Source: Eubacteriales bacterium (lineage in GTDB: Bacteria > Bacillota > Clostridia > Lachnospirales > Lachnospiraceae). Taken from it: a DNA stretch of 64,000 nucleotides. Positions 8,425-17,556 of this stretch are shown in pieces. The notes beneath the pieces were generated by a model. It did not search any database and was not told the DNA's origin. It worked only from the letters and a program-made list of their open reading frames with translations. Within the stretch, counting starts at the first letter, position 1. Each line of letters begins with the position of its first letter. The stretch lies in assembly GCA_030524175.1 (NCBI GenBank), contig JAUNHC010000002.1, positions 124,001-188,000 on the forward strand. Direction: 5' to 3'. A program made the position numbers and the translations under genes.

Positions 8425-9165
8425 TCAGGAATAGAAAAGCAGCTGCCTCAGAATCACAAGGACAGCAATATGCAGGGGATAAAATGCATAGAAAAAGTAT
8501 TTGGCTGCTTTTCCCTTAATAAAACCTCGTTTGCCGTTGTACATATTAATGGAGATAAAGGCAAAGCAGGCTTTCCACTCATAATACAGCCAGCAGCTTC
8601 CGATGATTGCCTGGGAGGCCTTATAATTGCGGAACCAGTACATGATCAGCAGAAAAATATAACCCCGCCATCCATAATCTGCATCAAGGTAACAGGAAAC
8701 CAGGAATAATCCTGCCAGGCAAAGGAACTGGACAGGCTGGCTTTCCCAGAAATATTCTATGGCACAAAAAGCAAGATATCCCAAAAACAAGGTGAAAAAT
8801 ACATTCTGCTTTTCAAAGGTCCAGGAATTGGTGAACATGAAGTTCCATGGAATTTCTGAAATGCAGGCAAAAAGAAAGAGATTCAGACCGTATTTTCTGC
8901 GGTTTCTTGTGTGGATGAAGCCTTCCACCAGCAGGAAACAGAAGATCGGAAAGGCGGCGCGTCCCACATCCCTGCATATGCGGTACAAGGTGTAGCCCTT
9001 TGTTCCGATGGTAAACAACGGAATATTGGCAGGGGCATAACCGCTTAAAAGGACAAGGGCACTATGGTCTATGAGCATGATGATGATCGCGATCATTTTC
9101 AGGGCACTGCCGCTGAGGATCCTGAATTTTTCCGGAAAAAATGAAGTAGGTGTTGTGTCAGTCAT
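8425..9165 (-). CDS. TraX-family membrane protein
   Basis: 246-residue integral membrane protein with about seven hydrophobic segments. LSGSALKMIAIIIMLIDH near the N-terminus and RAAFPIFCFLLVEGFIHTRN are the hallmarks of the TraX family, named for the F-plasmid pilin acetylase. Chromosomal Firmicute members are not linked to conjugation and probably modify a surface molecule; that role is inference. It is a single gene convergent with the topB operon. Confidence 0.85.
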   Translation of the reverse strand: MTDTTPTSFFPEKFRILSGSALKMIAIIIMLIDHSALVLLSGYAPANIPLFTIGTKGYTLYRICRDVGRAAFPIFCFLLVEGFIHTRNRRKYGLNLFLFACISEIPWNFMFTNSWTFEKQNVFFTLFLGYLAFCAIEYFWESQPVQFLCLAGLFLVSCYLDADYGWRGYIFLLIMYWFRNYKASQAIIGSCWLYYEWKACFAFISINMYNGKRGFIKGKAAKYFFYAFYPLHIAVLVILRQLLFYS

Positions 9166-9324
9166 GTTTATTCTCCTTGAAGTATTTAACCTTACATAAA
9201 CTGTTGCTGTAAGGGGATGAACGGGAAGCTGATCTGGAAAATTTGTGTCAGAGTATATTCTATCATATTTGTAAGGGGATTGAAATAAGGAGAGGAAAAA
9301 AGCATAATTTTATGGAAATAGGTA

Positions 9325-9364
9325 TTGACAAAATGTATATAAGTGTATATATTGAGTATATACA
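9325..9364 (+). promoter_or_regulatory. promoter with overlapping operator for the GntR/ABC operon
   Basis: TTGACA at 9325-9330, 17-base spacer, TATATT at 9348-9353: a near-consensus promoter. An inverted repeat TGTATATA (9334-9341) and TATATACA (9357-9364) covers the spacer and the start point, with AGTGTA inside. This is the expected place for autorepression by the first gene. Confidence 0.75.
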
Positions 9365-9401
9365 ATAAAACTATTAAATGTATATAAAAGGTGAGGCGCC
9401 T

Positions 9402-9773
9402 ATGAACATTATTTTGAACAATTCCTGCGGAAAACCTATTTATGAGCAGATTACTTCCCAGATGAAGCAGATGATACTCACCGGAGATTTAAAACCAGGT
9501 GATGCACTGCCCAGTATGAGATTCCTGGCGAAAGAACTGCGGATCAGCGTAATTACCACTAAACGTGCTTATGAAGATTTGGAGAGAGACGGATTTATCC
9601 ATACAGTTGTAGGCAAGGGAAGTTTTGTTGCGGAATCAAATCAGGAGTTTCTGAGGGAAGGTAAATTCAGAGAAATTGAAGATGATCTGGAACGTGCAGT
9701 TGAAAAAGCACGTAAGTATGGAATATCCCTGGAGGAACTTCAGGAGAGAATGGAACTGCTCTATCAGGGATAA
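9402..9773 (+). CDS. GntR-family regulator, YtrA type
   Basis: Transcription regulator of 123 residues. The winged helix-turn-helix is residues about 5-75 (PIYEQITSQMKQMIL, LPSMRFLAKELRISVITTKRAYEDLERDGFI, GKGSFVAES). Only about 40 residues follow, too few for a ligand domain, which is typical of the YtrA subfamily that represses linked ABC transporters. The start is set at 9402 because AAGGTGAGG lies just before it; the ATG at 9378 precedes that site. It probably binds the palindrome at 9334-9364 and thereby controls itself and the two ABC genes that follow. Confidence 0.9.
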   Translation: MNIILNNSCGKPIYEQITSQMKQMILTGDLKPGDALPSMRFLAKELRISVITTKRAYEDLERDGFIHTVVGKGSFVAESNQEFLREGKFREIEDDLERAVEKARKYGISLEELQERMELLYQG

Positions 9774-9848
9774 AACGCACACAATGATATCAGCCTGCTT
9801 ATGCAGCGGCAAAAAAGGGATTTATAAATTTCCCGGACAGGAGGCAAT

Positions 9849-10718
9849 ATGGAGACAGCGATCCGATTGGAAAATGTGACAAAGAGGTATGGAGACTTTG
9901 CTCTTGAAAATATTAATCTGGAGATACCAAAGGGATGCATTGTGGGGCTTGTGGGAGAAAACGGTGCAGGCAAGACAACAATGATCAAGGCGATCATGGG
10001 ACTTATCCATCCCCAGGAAGGGACTGTTTATATAAACGACAAGCCCTTAGATGCCCTGGAAGAAGAGTGGAAAGAGGATTTAGGAGCAGTTCTGGCCGGA
10101 TTATATTTTTTCACTGAAGGCACAGCCGATATGCTGGGGAACTGTATGAGAGATATTTATAAGAACTGGGATGATACTGTCTATCAGGAATATCTGGAAA
10201 AGTTTAAGATTCCTCCGCAGAAAAAAATCAGTGATTATTCCAAGGGAATGAAAGTGAAGCTGAATATAGCAGTGGCCTTTTCCCACCACGCCAAGCTTCT
10301 GCTCCTGGATGAGCCCACAAGCGGACTGGATCCGGTCATACGGGATGAAATCCTTGATATTTTGCTGGACTTTATCCAGGACGAAGAAAATACGGTCCTT
10401 ATGTCTTCCCATATTATATCTGATATGGAGAGAACTGCTGATTACATTGCATTTCTAAGAGACGGAAAACTGCAGTTTATGGAAAGCAGGGAGAAACTGC
10501 TGGAGGAATACGGGTTAGTGCGCTGCAGGAAAGAGGAATTGGATATGCTGCCTGAGGCCTATATCAAAGGAGTGAGAAAAAGCGCTTTTGACTGTGAGCT
10601 TTTGGTTAAAGGCAAACAGCAGTTTGTCAGAGAATTTCCTCATTTGGTGGTCAATGAAGCAAGGGTGGAGGATATTATAGTTTATTCTGTCCGCGGTGTA
10701 AAGGAGGTGCAGAAATGA
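9849..10718 (+). CDS. ABC transporter ATP-binding protein
   Basis: 289-residue ATPase with Walker A GENGAGKTTM (about residue 37), signature YSKGMKVKLNIA (about 132), Walker B LLLLDEPTSGLDP (about 152) and the H-loop in MSSHI (about 187). The C-terminal extension of about 80 residues is usual for the YtrB/BcrA-type exporters linked to YtrA regulators. It overlaps the next gene by four bases. Such two-gene exporters often respond to cell-wall-active compounds, but nothing here identifies the substrate. Confidence 0.93.
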   Translation: METAIRLENVTKRYGDFALENINLEIPKGCIVGLVGENGAGKTTMIKAIMGLIHPQEGTVYINDKPLDALEEEWKEDLGAVLAGLYFFTEGTADMLGNCMRDIYKNWDDTVYQEYLEKFKIPPQKKISDYSKGMKVKLNIAVAFSHHAKLLLLDEPTSGLDPVIRDEILDILLDFIQDEENTVLMSSHIISDMERTADYIAFLRDGKLQFMESREKLLEEYGLVRCRKEELDMLPEAYIKGVRKSAFDCELLVKGKQQFVREFPHLVVNEARVEDIIVYSVRGVKEVQK

Positions 10719-11344
10719 AAGGTTTGCTCAAATCAGATTTATATATGACAAAAAAGGAAATGATTAATTATTACAAAATGTTTGGTTTTTTCATCATTCT
10801 TTCTGTGATCATGAAATCGGCTATTTATGTGATCACCATGCAGCTTGTGATCACTGTTATGCATCTTTTAAATATGATGCTGCTGGATGAGAACGGCAGA
10901 GATGCCTACTATTTGCAGATGCCCTTCAGCCGTAAAAAGCTTGTTGCGGAAAAATATGTAAGAGCCGTTGTATTTCTTACACCCTTCTGGGCATGTGCTG
11001 CAGTGGCATCCTTATTGATCACCCTTATTTTTCATTTGGATATAGGTGATTTTATCGGCTCATGTCTTTTGGGAGTGGTTTACCTTGTATTTTCCGTGGA
11101 TGTTATAATACCTATGGCAATCAAAAGAGGGGCGTCAAGAATACGCTTGCTGGCCTCAATCATTATTTTACTGCCATGTACGGGGATTGTACTTATGGCA
11201 AGTACTTATGCAAAGTCAGTTTCATGGATAAATTCTGACACTTTAATGAATTACGTTATGGCGGTCCTGGCAATTGCCGCTGTCATACTCCTTCCTGCTT
11301 CCTATCAACTGAGCGTGAAATATTACCAGAAGAAAGAGTTTTGA
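10715..11344 (+). CDS. ABC-2 type permease subunit
   Basis: 209-residue membrane protein with about six hydrophobic segments, beginning MKGLLKSDLYMTKKEM, a usual start for ABC-2-type permeases. It overlaps the ATPase gene by four bases (ATGA) and is the last gene of the regulator-ATPase-permease unit. The membrane domain is small, so it probably works as a homodimer with the ATPase. Confidence 0.85.
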   Translation: MKGLLKSDLYMTKKEMINYYKMFGFFIILSVIMKSAIYVITMQLVITVMHLLNMMLLDENGRDAYYLQMPFSRKKLVAEKYVRAVVFLTPFWACAAVASLLITLIFHLDIGDFIGSCLLGVVYLVFSVDVIIPMAIKRGASRIRLLASIIILLPCTGIVLMASTYAKSVSWINSDTLMNYVMAVLAIAAVILLPASYQLSVKYYQKKEF

Positions 11345-11521
11345 CAAGATATGCCTGAGTATGGGGATTTCCCGCCATATATGCCGCCCTTAAATAAGAT
11401 AGTTAAAAATTTTACAAATTATGACTGGACTAATGACGAATTTTGTGAGAAAATAACGCTAGGATGTTAGGTACAATTATACAACATCATAAGTCAATCT
11501 ATACTTGAAAGGAGTTTTAAA

Positions 11522-12214
11522 ATGATTTATTCACACGAAGTAGAAACAATGTGTCCAGTGGCACAGGGCGTGGCACACGGAGCAGCTCCGATCCCTGAAG
11601 AAGCAAAATGGGTAAAAGCAAAAGAAATCAAAGATATTTCTGGTCTGACTCACGGCGTTGGCTGGTGTGCACCGCAGCAGGGTGCCTGCAAGCTTACTCT
11701 GAATGTAAAAGAAGGCGTTATCCAGGAAGCATTAGTTGAGACTTTAGGATGTTCAGGTATGACTCATTCTGCAGCTATGGCATCTGAAATTCTGCCGGGC
11801 AGAACTATTTTAGAAGCATTAAACACAGACTTAGTATGTGATGCTATCAACACAGCAATGAGAGAACTCTTCCTTCAGATCGTATACGGAAGAACTCAGA
11901 GTGCATTCTCTGAAGACGGACTTCCCATCGGTGCTGGTCTGGAAGACCTTGGAAAAGGACTTCGTTCCCAGGTTGGTACCATGTACGGCACTCTGAAAAA
12001 AGGTCCTCGTTATCTGGAAATGGCAGAAGGCTATGTAACTGGAATCGCACTTGACGATGAAGACTGCATCATTGGATACCAGTATGTAAACTTCGGAAAA
12101 ATGATGGACTTCATCAAAGCCGGCGACGATGCAAACACAGCATTAGAGAAAGCAAAAGGCCAGTACGGACGTGTTGCAGATGCTGCAAAGATCATCGACC
12201 CGCGTAAAGCTTGA
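11522..12214 (+). CDS. Fe-S scaffold-like partner of the GGGtGRT protein
   Basis: 230-residue protein with the IscU/NifU-like scaffold pattern: cysteines in GWCAPQQGACKL (about residues 56-63) and in LGCSGMTHSAAMAS (about 80-93), followed by a helical tail. It is always read with the next gene as the GGGtGRT pair and is annotated in databases as an iron-sulfur cluster assembly scaffold; the biological role is not established. The pair uses strongly restricted codons (GAA, AAA, GCA, GGT/GGA) compared with its neighbours, suggesting high expression. A strong AAAGGAG site precedes the start. Confidence 0.82.
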   Translation: MIYSHEVETMCPVAQGVAHGAAPIPEEAKWVKAKEIKDISGLTHGVGWCAPQQGACKLTLNVKEGVIQEALVETLGCSGMTHSAAMASEILPGRTILEALNTDLVCDAINTAMRELFLQIVYGRTQSAFSEDGLPIGAGLEDLGKGLRSQVGTMYGTLKKGPRYLEMAEGYVTGIALDDEDCIIGYQYVNFGKMMDFIKAGDDANTALEKAKGQYGRVADAAKIIDPRKA

Positions 12215-12255
12215 TGTACATATCTGCCATAGAATATTAGAGGAGGACAATTAGA

Positions 12256-13266
12256 ATGGCTTTATTTGAATCATATGAAAGAAGAATTGATAAAATCAAC
12301 TCCGTTTTAAATAGCTATGGAATCTCTTCCATTGAAGAAGCGGAAAAAATCACAAAAGACGCTGGATTAGACGTTTACAATCAGGTGAAAAATATCCAGC
12401 CGATCTGTTTCGAGAATGCATGCTGGGCATACATCGTAGGTGCAGCCATCGCAATCAAAAAAGGCTGCAAGAGAGCAGCTGACGCAGCTGCAGCAATCGG
12501 TGAAGGTCTTCAGGCTTTCTGTATCCCGGGGTCTGTTGCTGACCAGCGTAAAGTAGGTCTTGGCCACGGTAACCTTGGAAAAATGTTACTGGAAGAAGAT
12601 ACAGACTGCTTCTGCTTCCTGGCAGGACATGAGTCCTTCGCAGCAGCAGAAGGCGCTATCGGTATCGCTGAGAAAGCAAACAAAGTACGTCAGAAACCTC
12701 TGCGTGTTATCCTGAACGGTCTTGGAAAAGACGCCGCTCAGATCATCGCACGTATCAACGGCTTTACTTATGTAGAGACAGACTATGACTACTATACAGG
12801 AGAATTAAAAGAAGTTTTCCGCAAAGCATACTCCGACGGAGCACGTGCCAAAGTTAACTGCTACGGCGCTAACGATGTCCGCGAAGGCGTTGCCATCATG
12901 TGGAAAGAGGGCGTAGACGTTTCCATCACCGGAAACTCCACCAACCCAACACGTTTCCAGCATCCGGTTGCAGGTACATACAAAAAAGAATGTATCGAAG
13001 CCGGCAAGAAATACTTCTCCGTTGCATCCGGCGGCGGTACAGGCCGTACCCTTCATCCGGACAACATGGCAGCAGGCCCTGCTTCCTATGGTATGACTGA
13101 TACTCTGGGACGTATGCACTCCGATGCACAGTTCGCAGGTTCCTCATCCGTACCGGCTCACGTTGAAATGATGGGTCTTATCGGCGCAGGAAATAACCCC
13201 ATGGTTGGTATGACTGTTGCTGTTGCTGTTTCGATCGAGGAGAGCGCTAAAGAAGGTAAGTTCTAA
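12256..13266 (+). CDS. GGGtGRT protein
   Basis: 336-residue protein with the diagnostic GGGTGRTLHPDNMAAGP near residue 258. It is rich in glycine and alanine and lacks membrane segments or a signal peptide, so it is cytoplasmic. PGSVADQRKVGLGHGNLGKML (residues about 92-112) and the pair of cysteines around DTDCFCFLAGHESF are other conserved-looking blocks. It lies 41 bases after its scaffold-like partner and ends the operon before a hairpin. I know the family by name only; no enzyme activity is established. Codon use is as strongly biased as in the partner gene. Confidence 0.88.
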   Translation: MALFESYERRIDKINSVLNSYGISSIEEAEKITKDAGLDVYNQVKNIQPICFENACWAYIVGAAIAIKKGCKRAADAAAAIGEGLQAFCIPGSVADQRKVGLGHGNLGKMLLEEDTDCFCFLAGHESFAAAEGAIGIAEKANKVRQKPLRVILNGLGKDAAQIIARINGFTYVETDYDYYTGELKEVFRKAYSDGARAKVNCYGANDVREGVAIMWKEGVDVSITGNSTNPTRFQHPVAGTYKKECIEAGKKYFSVASGGGTGRTLHPDNMAAGPASYGMTDTLGRMHSDAQFAGSSSVPAHVEMMGLIGAGNNPMVGMTVAVAVSIEESAKEGKF

Positions 13267-13311
13267 GAAATTCCTTATTTTATAAAAGCTTAAGAAGTAG
13301 TTAAGAGTAGG

Positions 13312-13357
13312 CAGGAGTGACTTTTTATGTAGAATAAGAGGCCACTCCTGAATTTTT
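13312..13357 (+). terminator. terminator of the GGGtGRT operon
   Basis: Stem CAGGAGTG (13312-13319) with CACTCCTG (13343-13350), then AATTTTT. The rest of the 290-base gap up to 13557 holds nothing I can name. Confidence 0.65.
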
Positions 13358-13556
13358 GTGTATTTACTTGCTGCTGTTTCTATATGTTGTTTGTATGTTG
13401 ATTGGAATGGCAGAGCTTTAAAGTTTTTTGAAGAAGAGGAATATTCTTTGTTTTCTGTTTAAGGAAAAGTATAGCCGGATTTATGTATGATCAAGAAAAA
13501 CACAGTTTAGTATTATCGTAAGATGTTTTAGGATAAATGCAGTAGGTGAATCTGAT

Positions 13557-15053
13557 ATGAAGAACGAAAGAAAAAAATATTTAAGTTTAGCCTTATATAC
13601 AATATGTGTCATGCTTTTTTGTGCGGGTTCCTCGCCGATTACAAACGGAATGGGCACAGACAGTTCTGTGTTTTTTACCATAGGAAGAAGTATGCGGGCA
13701 GGAAAAATTGCATATGTAGATCTTTTTGACCATAAGGGGTGGTATATTTATTTTTTTAATTTTCTCGGTGCCTGTATCAGTGATAGAACAACGTGGGGGC
13801 TTTTTATCATTGAGAGTATATTTATGTGTGTAAATGTCCTCGCTTTTTATAAGATTGCGGATCTATTGTTAGGGAAGGACGTTTCAGATACTTTTAAATT
13901 TATCACTGTGTCTTTGCTGTTACTGTTATCCTTGAATTTCCTCACTTATCAGGGAGGGAATTTTGTCGAAACTTACGGGCTTACGTTTCAGTTAACGTCT
14001 GTACTTTTAGTGATAAAATACTATAAACAAGAGAAGATTGAGCATTTTCCATTATTTATGTTAATCCATGGGTTTTGTGCAGGAATCATGTTTGGGTTGA
14101 GAGCAAATATGGCAGCTATGTGGGGGGCTGTTGCGGCTGTTATTTTGGTGAGGCTCCTCCTATATAAAAAGTACAAAAATATGTTAATAAATATTGTTAT
14201 GGGAATCCTTGGTGTGTTTGCCGGATTTCTGCCAATAATTATATATTGCTTGAAAACGGGAAGCTTAAGGGAAATGATAGAACAATCCATCCTTTTTAAT
14301 ATGACCTATTCTTCAAGTGGTTCCTTTTTACAGGATATATTGAAGGTATTCATTCACTATAGGAGTTTTTGGATTGCTTTGGGAGGAATTGTCTCAATTT
14401 TTATTGTAATAAAAGCAAAGAAATTCACCAGAAGTTTTCGGGTTATGTATATAATGGCTTTTTTGCTTTCTATATTTTCTGTTGCTATTTCAGGAAGAAA
14501 TTATGGACATTATTACGAATATCTGATTCTGTTTCTGATCCCGGTTGTGTTGGCTATTGTAAAGAAGTGGTGTGTATATTTTCAGAAATATTTAAGGCAT
14601 AGTCTGGTGATAGTGATGAGCCTTTTTGTCCTTACCTTAATGGTAAATATGCAGACGCCTATAAGAATATTGGGCTTGACTAACGTTCAAAAAAGTTCCA
14701 AAGGTGCGGATGCAATGGGTGCGCTTTATCAAAAAGAATATTCCCATAAAAAAACAATGCTTGTAGTGAACAACAAGTCTATGTTCTACAATAAGTTCAA
14801 CCTGATACCGGAAGAACGGTACTTTTACATACCGGCTATAGATTACCGGATTTTTCCGGATGCAGTGGATGCGCAGGCGGAGTCGATGTTAAGCGGAGAT
14901 AATGATATTCTGATTATTTCCTATCGAAATTATGCAAAAAGATGGATTCTTCCCTATGGAATAAAGAATAAAGAGATTCTTCGATGTCTTGAACAAAAAT
15001 ATCAGATGGTATATGAACAAAATCATATAGAAATGTATGTGAAAAAGGAGTAG
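13557..15053 (+). CDS. GT-C-fold (GT39-like) membrane glycosyltransferase, putative
   Basis: 498-residue polytopic protein with about ten to twelve hydrophobic segments and a soluble C-terminal tail of about 110 residues. MGTDSSVFFTIGRSMRAGKIAYVDLFDHKGWYIY-type sequence (residues about 30-65) matches the first loop of Firmicute GT39-like proteins, where the aspartate after Gly-Thr is the likely catalytic base. It is followed after 44 bases by a GT2 transferase of the dolichyl-phosphate-mannose-synthase type, a common pairing: the GT2 makes the polyprenyl sugar donor, the GT-C protein uses it outside. Base composition is clearly more AT-rich than in neighbours, suggesting an accessory origin. 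Confidence 0.65.
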   Translation: MKNERKKYLSLALYTICVMLFCAGSSPITNGMGTDSSVFFTIGRSMRAGKIAYVDLFDHKGWYIYFFNFLGACISDRTTWGLFIIESIFMCVNVLAFYKIADLLLGKDVSDTFKFITVSLLLLLSLNFLTYQGGNFVETYGLTFQLTSVLLVIKYYKQEKIEHFPLFMLIHGFCAGIMFGLRANMAAMWGAVAAVILVRLLLYKKYKNMLINIVMGILGVFAGFLPIIIYCLKTGSLREMIEQSILFNMTYSSSGSFLQDILKVFIHYRSFWIALGGIVSIFIVIKAKKFTRSFRVMYIMAFLLSIFSVAISGRNYGHYYEYLILFLIPVVLAIVKKWCVYFQKYLRHSLVIVMSLFVLTLMVNMQTPIRILGLTNVQKSSKGADAMGALYQKEYSHKKTMLVVNNKSMFYNKFNLIPEERYFYIPAIDYRIFPDAVDAQAESMLSGDNDILIISYRNYAKRWILPYGIKNKEILRCLEQKYQMVYEQNHIEMYVKKE

Positions 15054-15097
15054 GATATAAAAAGGAAGCAGGATATTAATTAAGGGAGACAGCACAT

Positions 15098-15808
15098 ATG
15101 GAGAGTTTATATATTGTAGTGCCGGCATACAATGAACAGTTAAATATTGAGACAACAATAAAACAATGGTATCCCATAGTAGAGAAATATAATGGCGGAG
15201 GCTTATCCCGCCTTGTTGTGGTGAATGATGGAAGTACGGATAAGACCGGGGATATTCTTGGGCAGCTTGAGAAAACTATGCCGCTTTTGAAACCACTAAA
15301 GAAGAAAAACGGTGGACATGGAAGCTCGGTGCTTTATGGCTATCGTTATGCAATACACAAGAGAGCTGATTATATTTTCCAGACAGATGCCGACGGACAG
15401 ACGAACCCGGATGAATTTGATGCATTCTGGAAGATGAAGGATCAGTATGACGCAGTGATCGGTAAGCGCACGGTGAGAGGCGACGGGCAATCCCGTAAGT
15501 TTGTGGAAAATACAGTGTGTCTTTTGCTCCGTATTGTTTTTGGGGTAAAGGTTTCGGATGCAAACGCTCCCTTCCGTCTGATGAAAACAGCACTTGTAAA
15601 AAAATACATCAGGAAGCTGCCGGAGAATTATAATCTTCCCAATATTATGATGACTACATATTTTGTATATTATCATGAAAAGGTGTGCTTTCTGGAGATA
15701 TCTTTTAAACCCCGGCGCGCAGGGAAAAATTCAATCAACGGCAAAAAAATTATGAAGATTGGATGGGAAGCCCTCGGTGATTTCCGGAGGTTAAAAAAGG
15801 AACTTTAA
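15098..15808 (+). CDS. family 2 glycosyltransferase (DPM-synthase-like)
   Basis: 236-residue GT-A enzyme: YIVVPAYNEQLNIETTI at the N-terminus, VVVNDGSTDKT (about residue 47) for nucleotide-sugar binding and FQTDADGQTNPDEF (about 92) with the metal-binding DxD. No membrane segment at the C-terminus, so it acts at the inner membrane face, probably charging a polyprenyl phosphate. The preceding membrane glycosyltransferase is the likely user of its product. Sugar and acceptor are unknown. Confidence 0.85.
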   Translation: MESLYIVVPAYNEQLNIETTIKQWYPIVEKYNGGGLSRLVVVNDGSTDKTGDILGQLEKTMPLLKPLKKKNGGHGSSVLYGYRYAIHKRADYIFQTDADGQTNPDEFDAFWKMKDQYDAVIGKRTVRGDGQSRKFVENTVCLLLRIVFGVKVSDANAPFRLMKTALVKKYIRKLPENYNLPNIMMTTYFVYYHEKVCFLEISFKPRRAGKNSINGKKIMKIGWEALGDFRRLKKEL

Positions 15809-16308
15809 CATATCAAGGGAGTGTTCCGCTTCCATTTATCGTGTAGTATAAATAATTAAAACGTATTATAAAGTTGTTAGTAACGCACAGTAGCACATTA
15901 TTCAGAGTTGTTACGCCTTACATGTGATACTACAAAAAGTAGCGCCTTAGTTTACCAGACCGAGGGCGCTAATTTTGCGTTTAATGTAGATCACAGGAAT
16001 TTCTATCTTTGTTATCGGTCAAACCACTTTGGGCGGTTGTCTTTGAAGGTTGGTGCGGTTTTCTGAATGTATAACAGTAAGGATAATGAAGATGTTGTAT
16101 AGTTAAAATATTATAGGGAGTGAATCAGGTGATGTGTATCACAGTAATGTACATTGGATTTATGTATAATCACAATAAATGAAATGCTTTAGAAAGTTTT
16201 TATATAATTATCCTGAGATTCAGTGTATTTTGCGTAGCTAGATACCATTTCCCTTTTAAAGCATTTCATATTGAGACATTAGGCAGAACAATGAAAAGGA
16301 GGTTTGCT
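15809..16308. other. 500-base intergenic region with weak hairpin and long inverted repeat
   Basis: TAGCGCC (15940-15946) and GGCGCTA (15965-15971) followed by ATTTT may end the glycosyltransferase transcript. Further on, ATGAAATGCTTTA (16179-16191) and its exact complement TAAAGCATTTCAT (16257-16269) form a 13-base inverted repeat separated by 65 AT-rich bases. I see no gene or known RNA family here. Confidence 0.5.
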
Positions 16309-17433
16309 ATGAAGAAAAGGATTACTATGCTGCTGGCAGTGTGTTTGATGCTTGTGTGGGGATTGTCTGTGGCAGCGGCAGAAAAGGCCCCGGAAAAAGA
16401 ACCGGAAAAAATGAAGGTTATCTTTGACACAGATAATGGGATATTTGGGGACGATACAAAGGCCTTGTTCATGATGCTGAATTCAGGGAGATTTGATTTA
16501 TTAGGCATCACTACAGTAATTGGTAATAACTGGGTGGAGGCTAGTACAGCATATACCCTCCGGCATCTTGAACTTGCAGGACGTACAGATATTCCGGTAT
16601 ATATGGGGATGGGTGAGCCATTGATGGGAGACCATACGCCATATCTTGAAAGTGGCATGCTGACCGGTATTGTAGGAGGTAATGTGGGATATATGGCAGG
16701 GCCCAGGCCGGATTCTTATTTGAATCTTCCGGAAGAGCCTGTGATTGGTTATCCCAAGACAAAGCCTCAGGAGGGCCATGCAGTAGATTTCATTGCTGAA
16801 CAAGTAAAAAAATACCCGGGAGAAGTTACTCTTATCTGTACTGGTGCAGGAACGAATATTGCTATGACTGTGAAGCGTTATCCTGAGATAGTTCCTCTGG
16901 TAAAACAGGTTGTTTATATGGGCGGGGCTATTGATGTGCCGGGGAATACAACATCTGCTGCAGAGTTTAACTGGTGGGCTGATCCGGAAGCAATTAAAAT
17001 TTGCCTGAACAGCGATTTTGCACGACAGGTCATTGTTCCGAAAGACATTTGTGCAAAAGCACGTATTACATATGATACGTATGAAAAAATCAAGGCTGCT
17101 CCGGAAACCTATGCGACCAAATTGTTTATGGAGATATCCGGACCAAATCATGAAAATAATCCGGAATATACAAACACCCTGTGGGATGAGGTAACGGTAT
17201 TGTATCTTTTAGATTCCTCTTTTGTAACCTCTTCTGAGGAGAGATATCTGGATATTGATACAACAATGGGCATGAATTACGGGCGTTCCATAGGATATAA
17301 AACGGAGCCGCGCAGGCCGGATGATTTTGTTATCGATCCGCTGGCAAAGAAGGTTGAAGTTCTTTTAGATATGGATGTGGAACATTTTATGGATCTGTAT
17401 GTGAAATACTTTACTATGCAGCCCCAGCCTTGA
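16309..17433 (+). CDS. secreted nucleoside hydrolase (IunH-like)
   Basis: 374-residue protein that should split ribonucleosides into base and ribose. The start at 16309 follows AAAAGGAGG directly; the ATG at 16291 lies before that site. Residues 1-24 form a signal peptide (MKKRITMLLAVCLML, cut near AAA-EK), then a short Glu/Lys-rich linker. The calcium-binding N-terminal motif reads DTDNGIFGDDTKAL, the spacing seen in exported Bacteroides-type members, not the classic DTDPGIDD. NWWADPEA near residue 220 and the C-terminal DTTMGMNYGRS match later conserved blocks. Export points to salvage of extracellular nucleosides; no linked transporter is visible. Confidence 0.85.
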   Translation: MKKRITMLLAVCLMLVWGLSVAAAEKAPEKEPEKMKVIFDTDNGIFGDDTKALFMMLNSGRFDLLGITTVIGNNWVEASTAYTLRHLELAGRTDIPVYMGMGEPLMGDHTPYLESGMLTGIVGGNVGYMAGPRPDSYLNLPEEPVIGYPKTKPQEGHAVDFIAEQVKKYPGEVTLICTGAGTNIAMTVKRYPEIVPLVKQVVYMGGAIDVPGNTTSAAEFNWWADPEAIKICLNSDFARQVIVPKDICAKARITYDTYEKIKAAPETYATKLFMEISGPNHENNPEYTNTLWDEVTVLYLLDSSFVTSSEERYLDIDTTMGMNYGRSIGYKTEPRRPDDFVIDPLAKKVEVLLDMDVEHFMDLYVKYFTMQPQP

Positions 17434-17500
17434 TTAGTTTCAGAACAATACATGCTTGAAGACAAAACGAAAAAACTGACAGGATATTATATAAAAGGAT

Positions 17501-17556
17501 AAAGAGGGCTGTTGGGCCGGCTGCGATAATCATGCGGCTGGGCGATAGCTCTTTTG
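17501..17556 (+). terminator. imperfect terminator after the nucleoside hydrolase
   Basis: AAAGAG...GGCCGGCTGC pairs imperfectly with GCGGCTGGGC...CTCTTTT around a short loop, ending in TTTT. The stem has several mismatches. Confidence 0.45.

Noticed and set aside
16179-16269. Insertion sequence or MITE at the 13-base inverted repeat
   Set aside because: No target-site duplication, no transposase and only one copy in the window.
16501-17151. 216-codon open frame on the minus strand
   Set aside because: Antisense to the nucleoside hydrolase, low-complexity Cys/Ile-rich product, no ribosome site.
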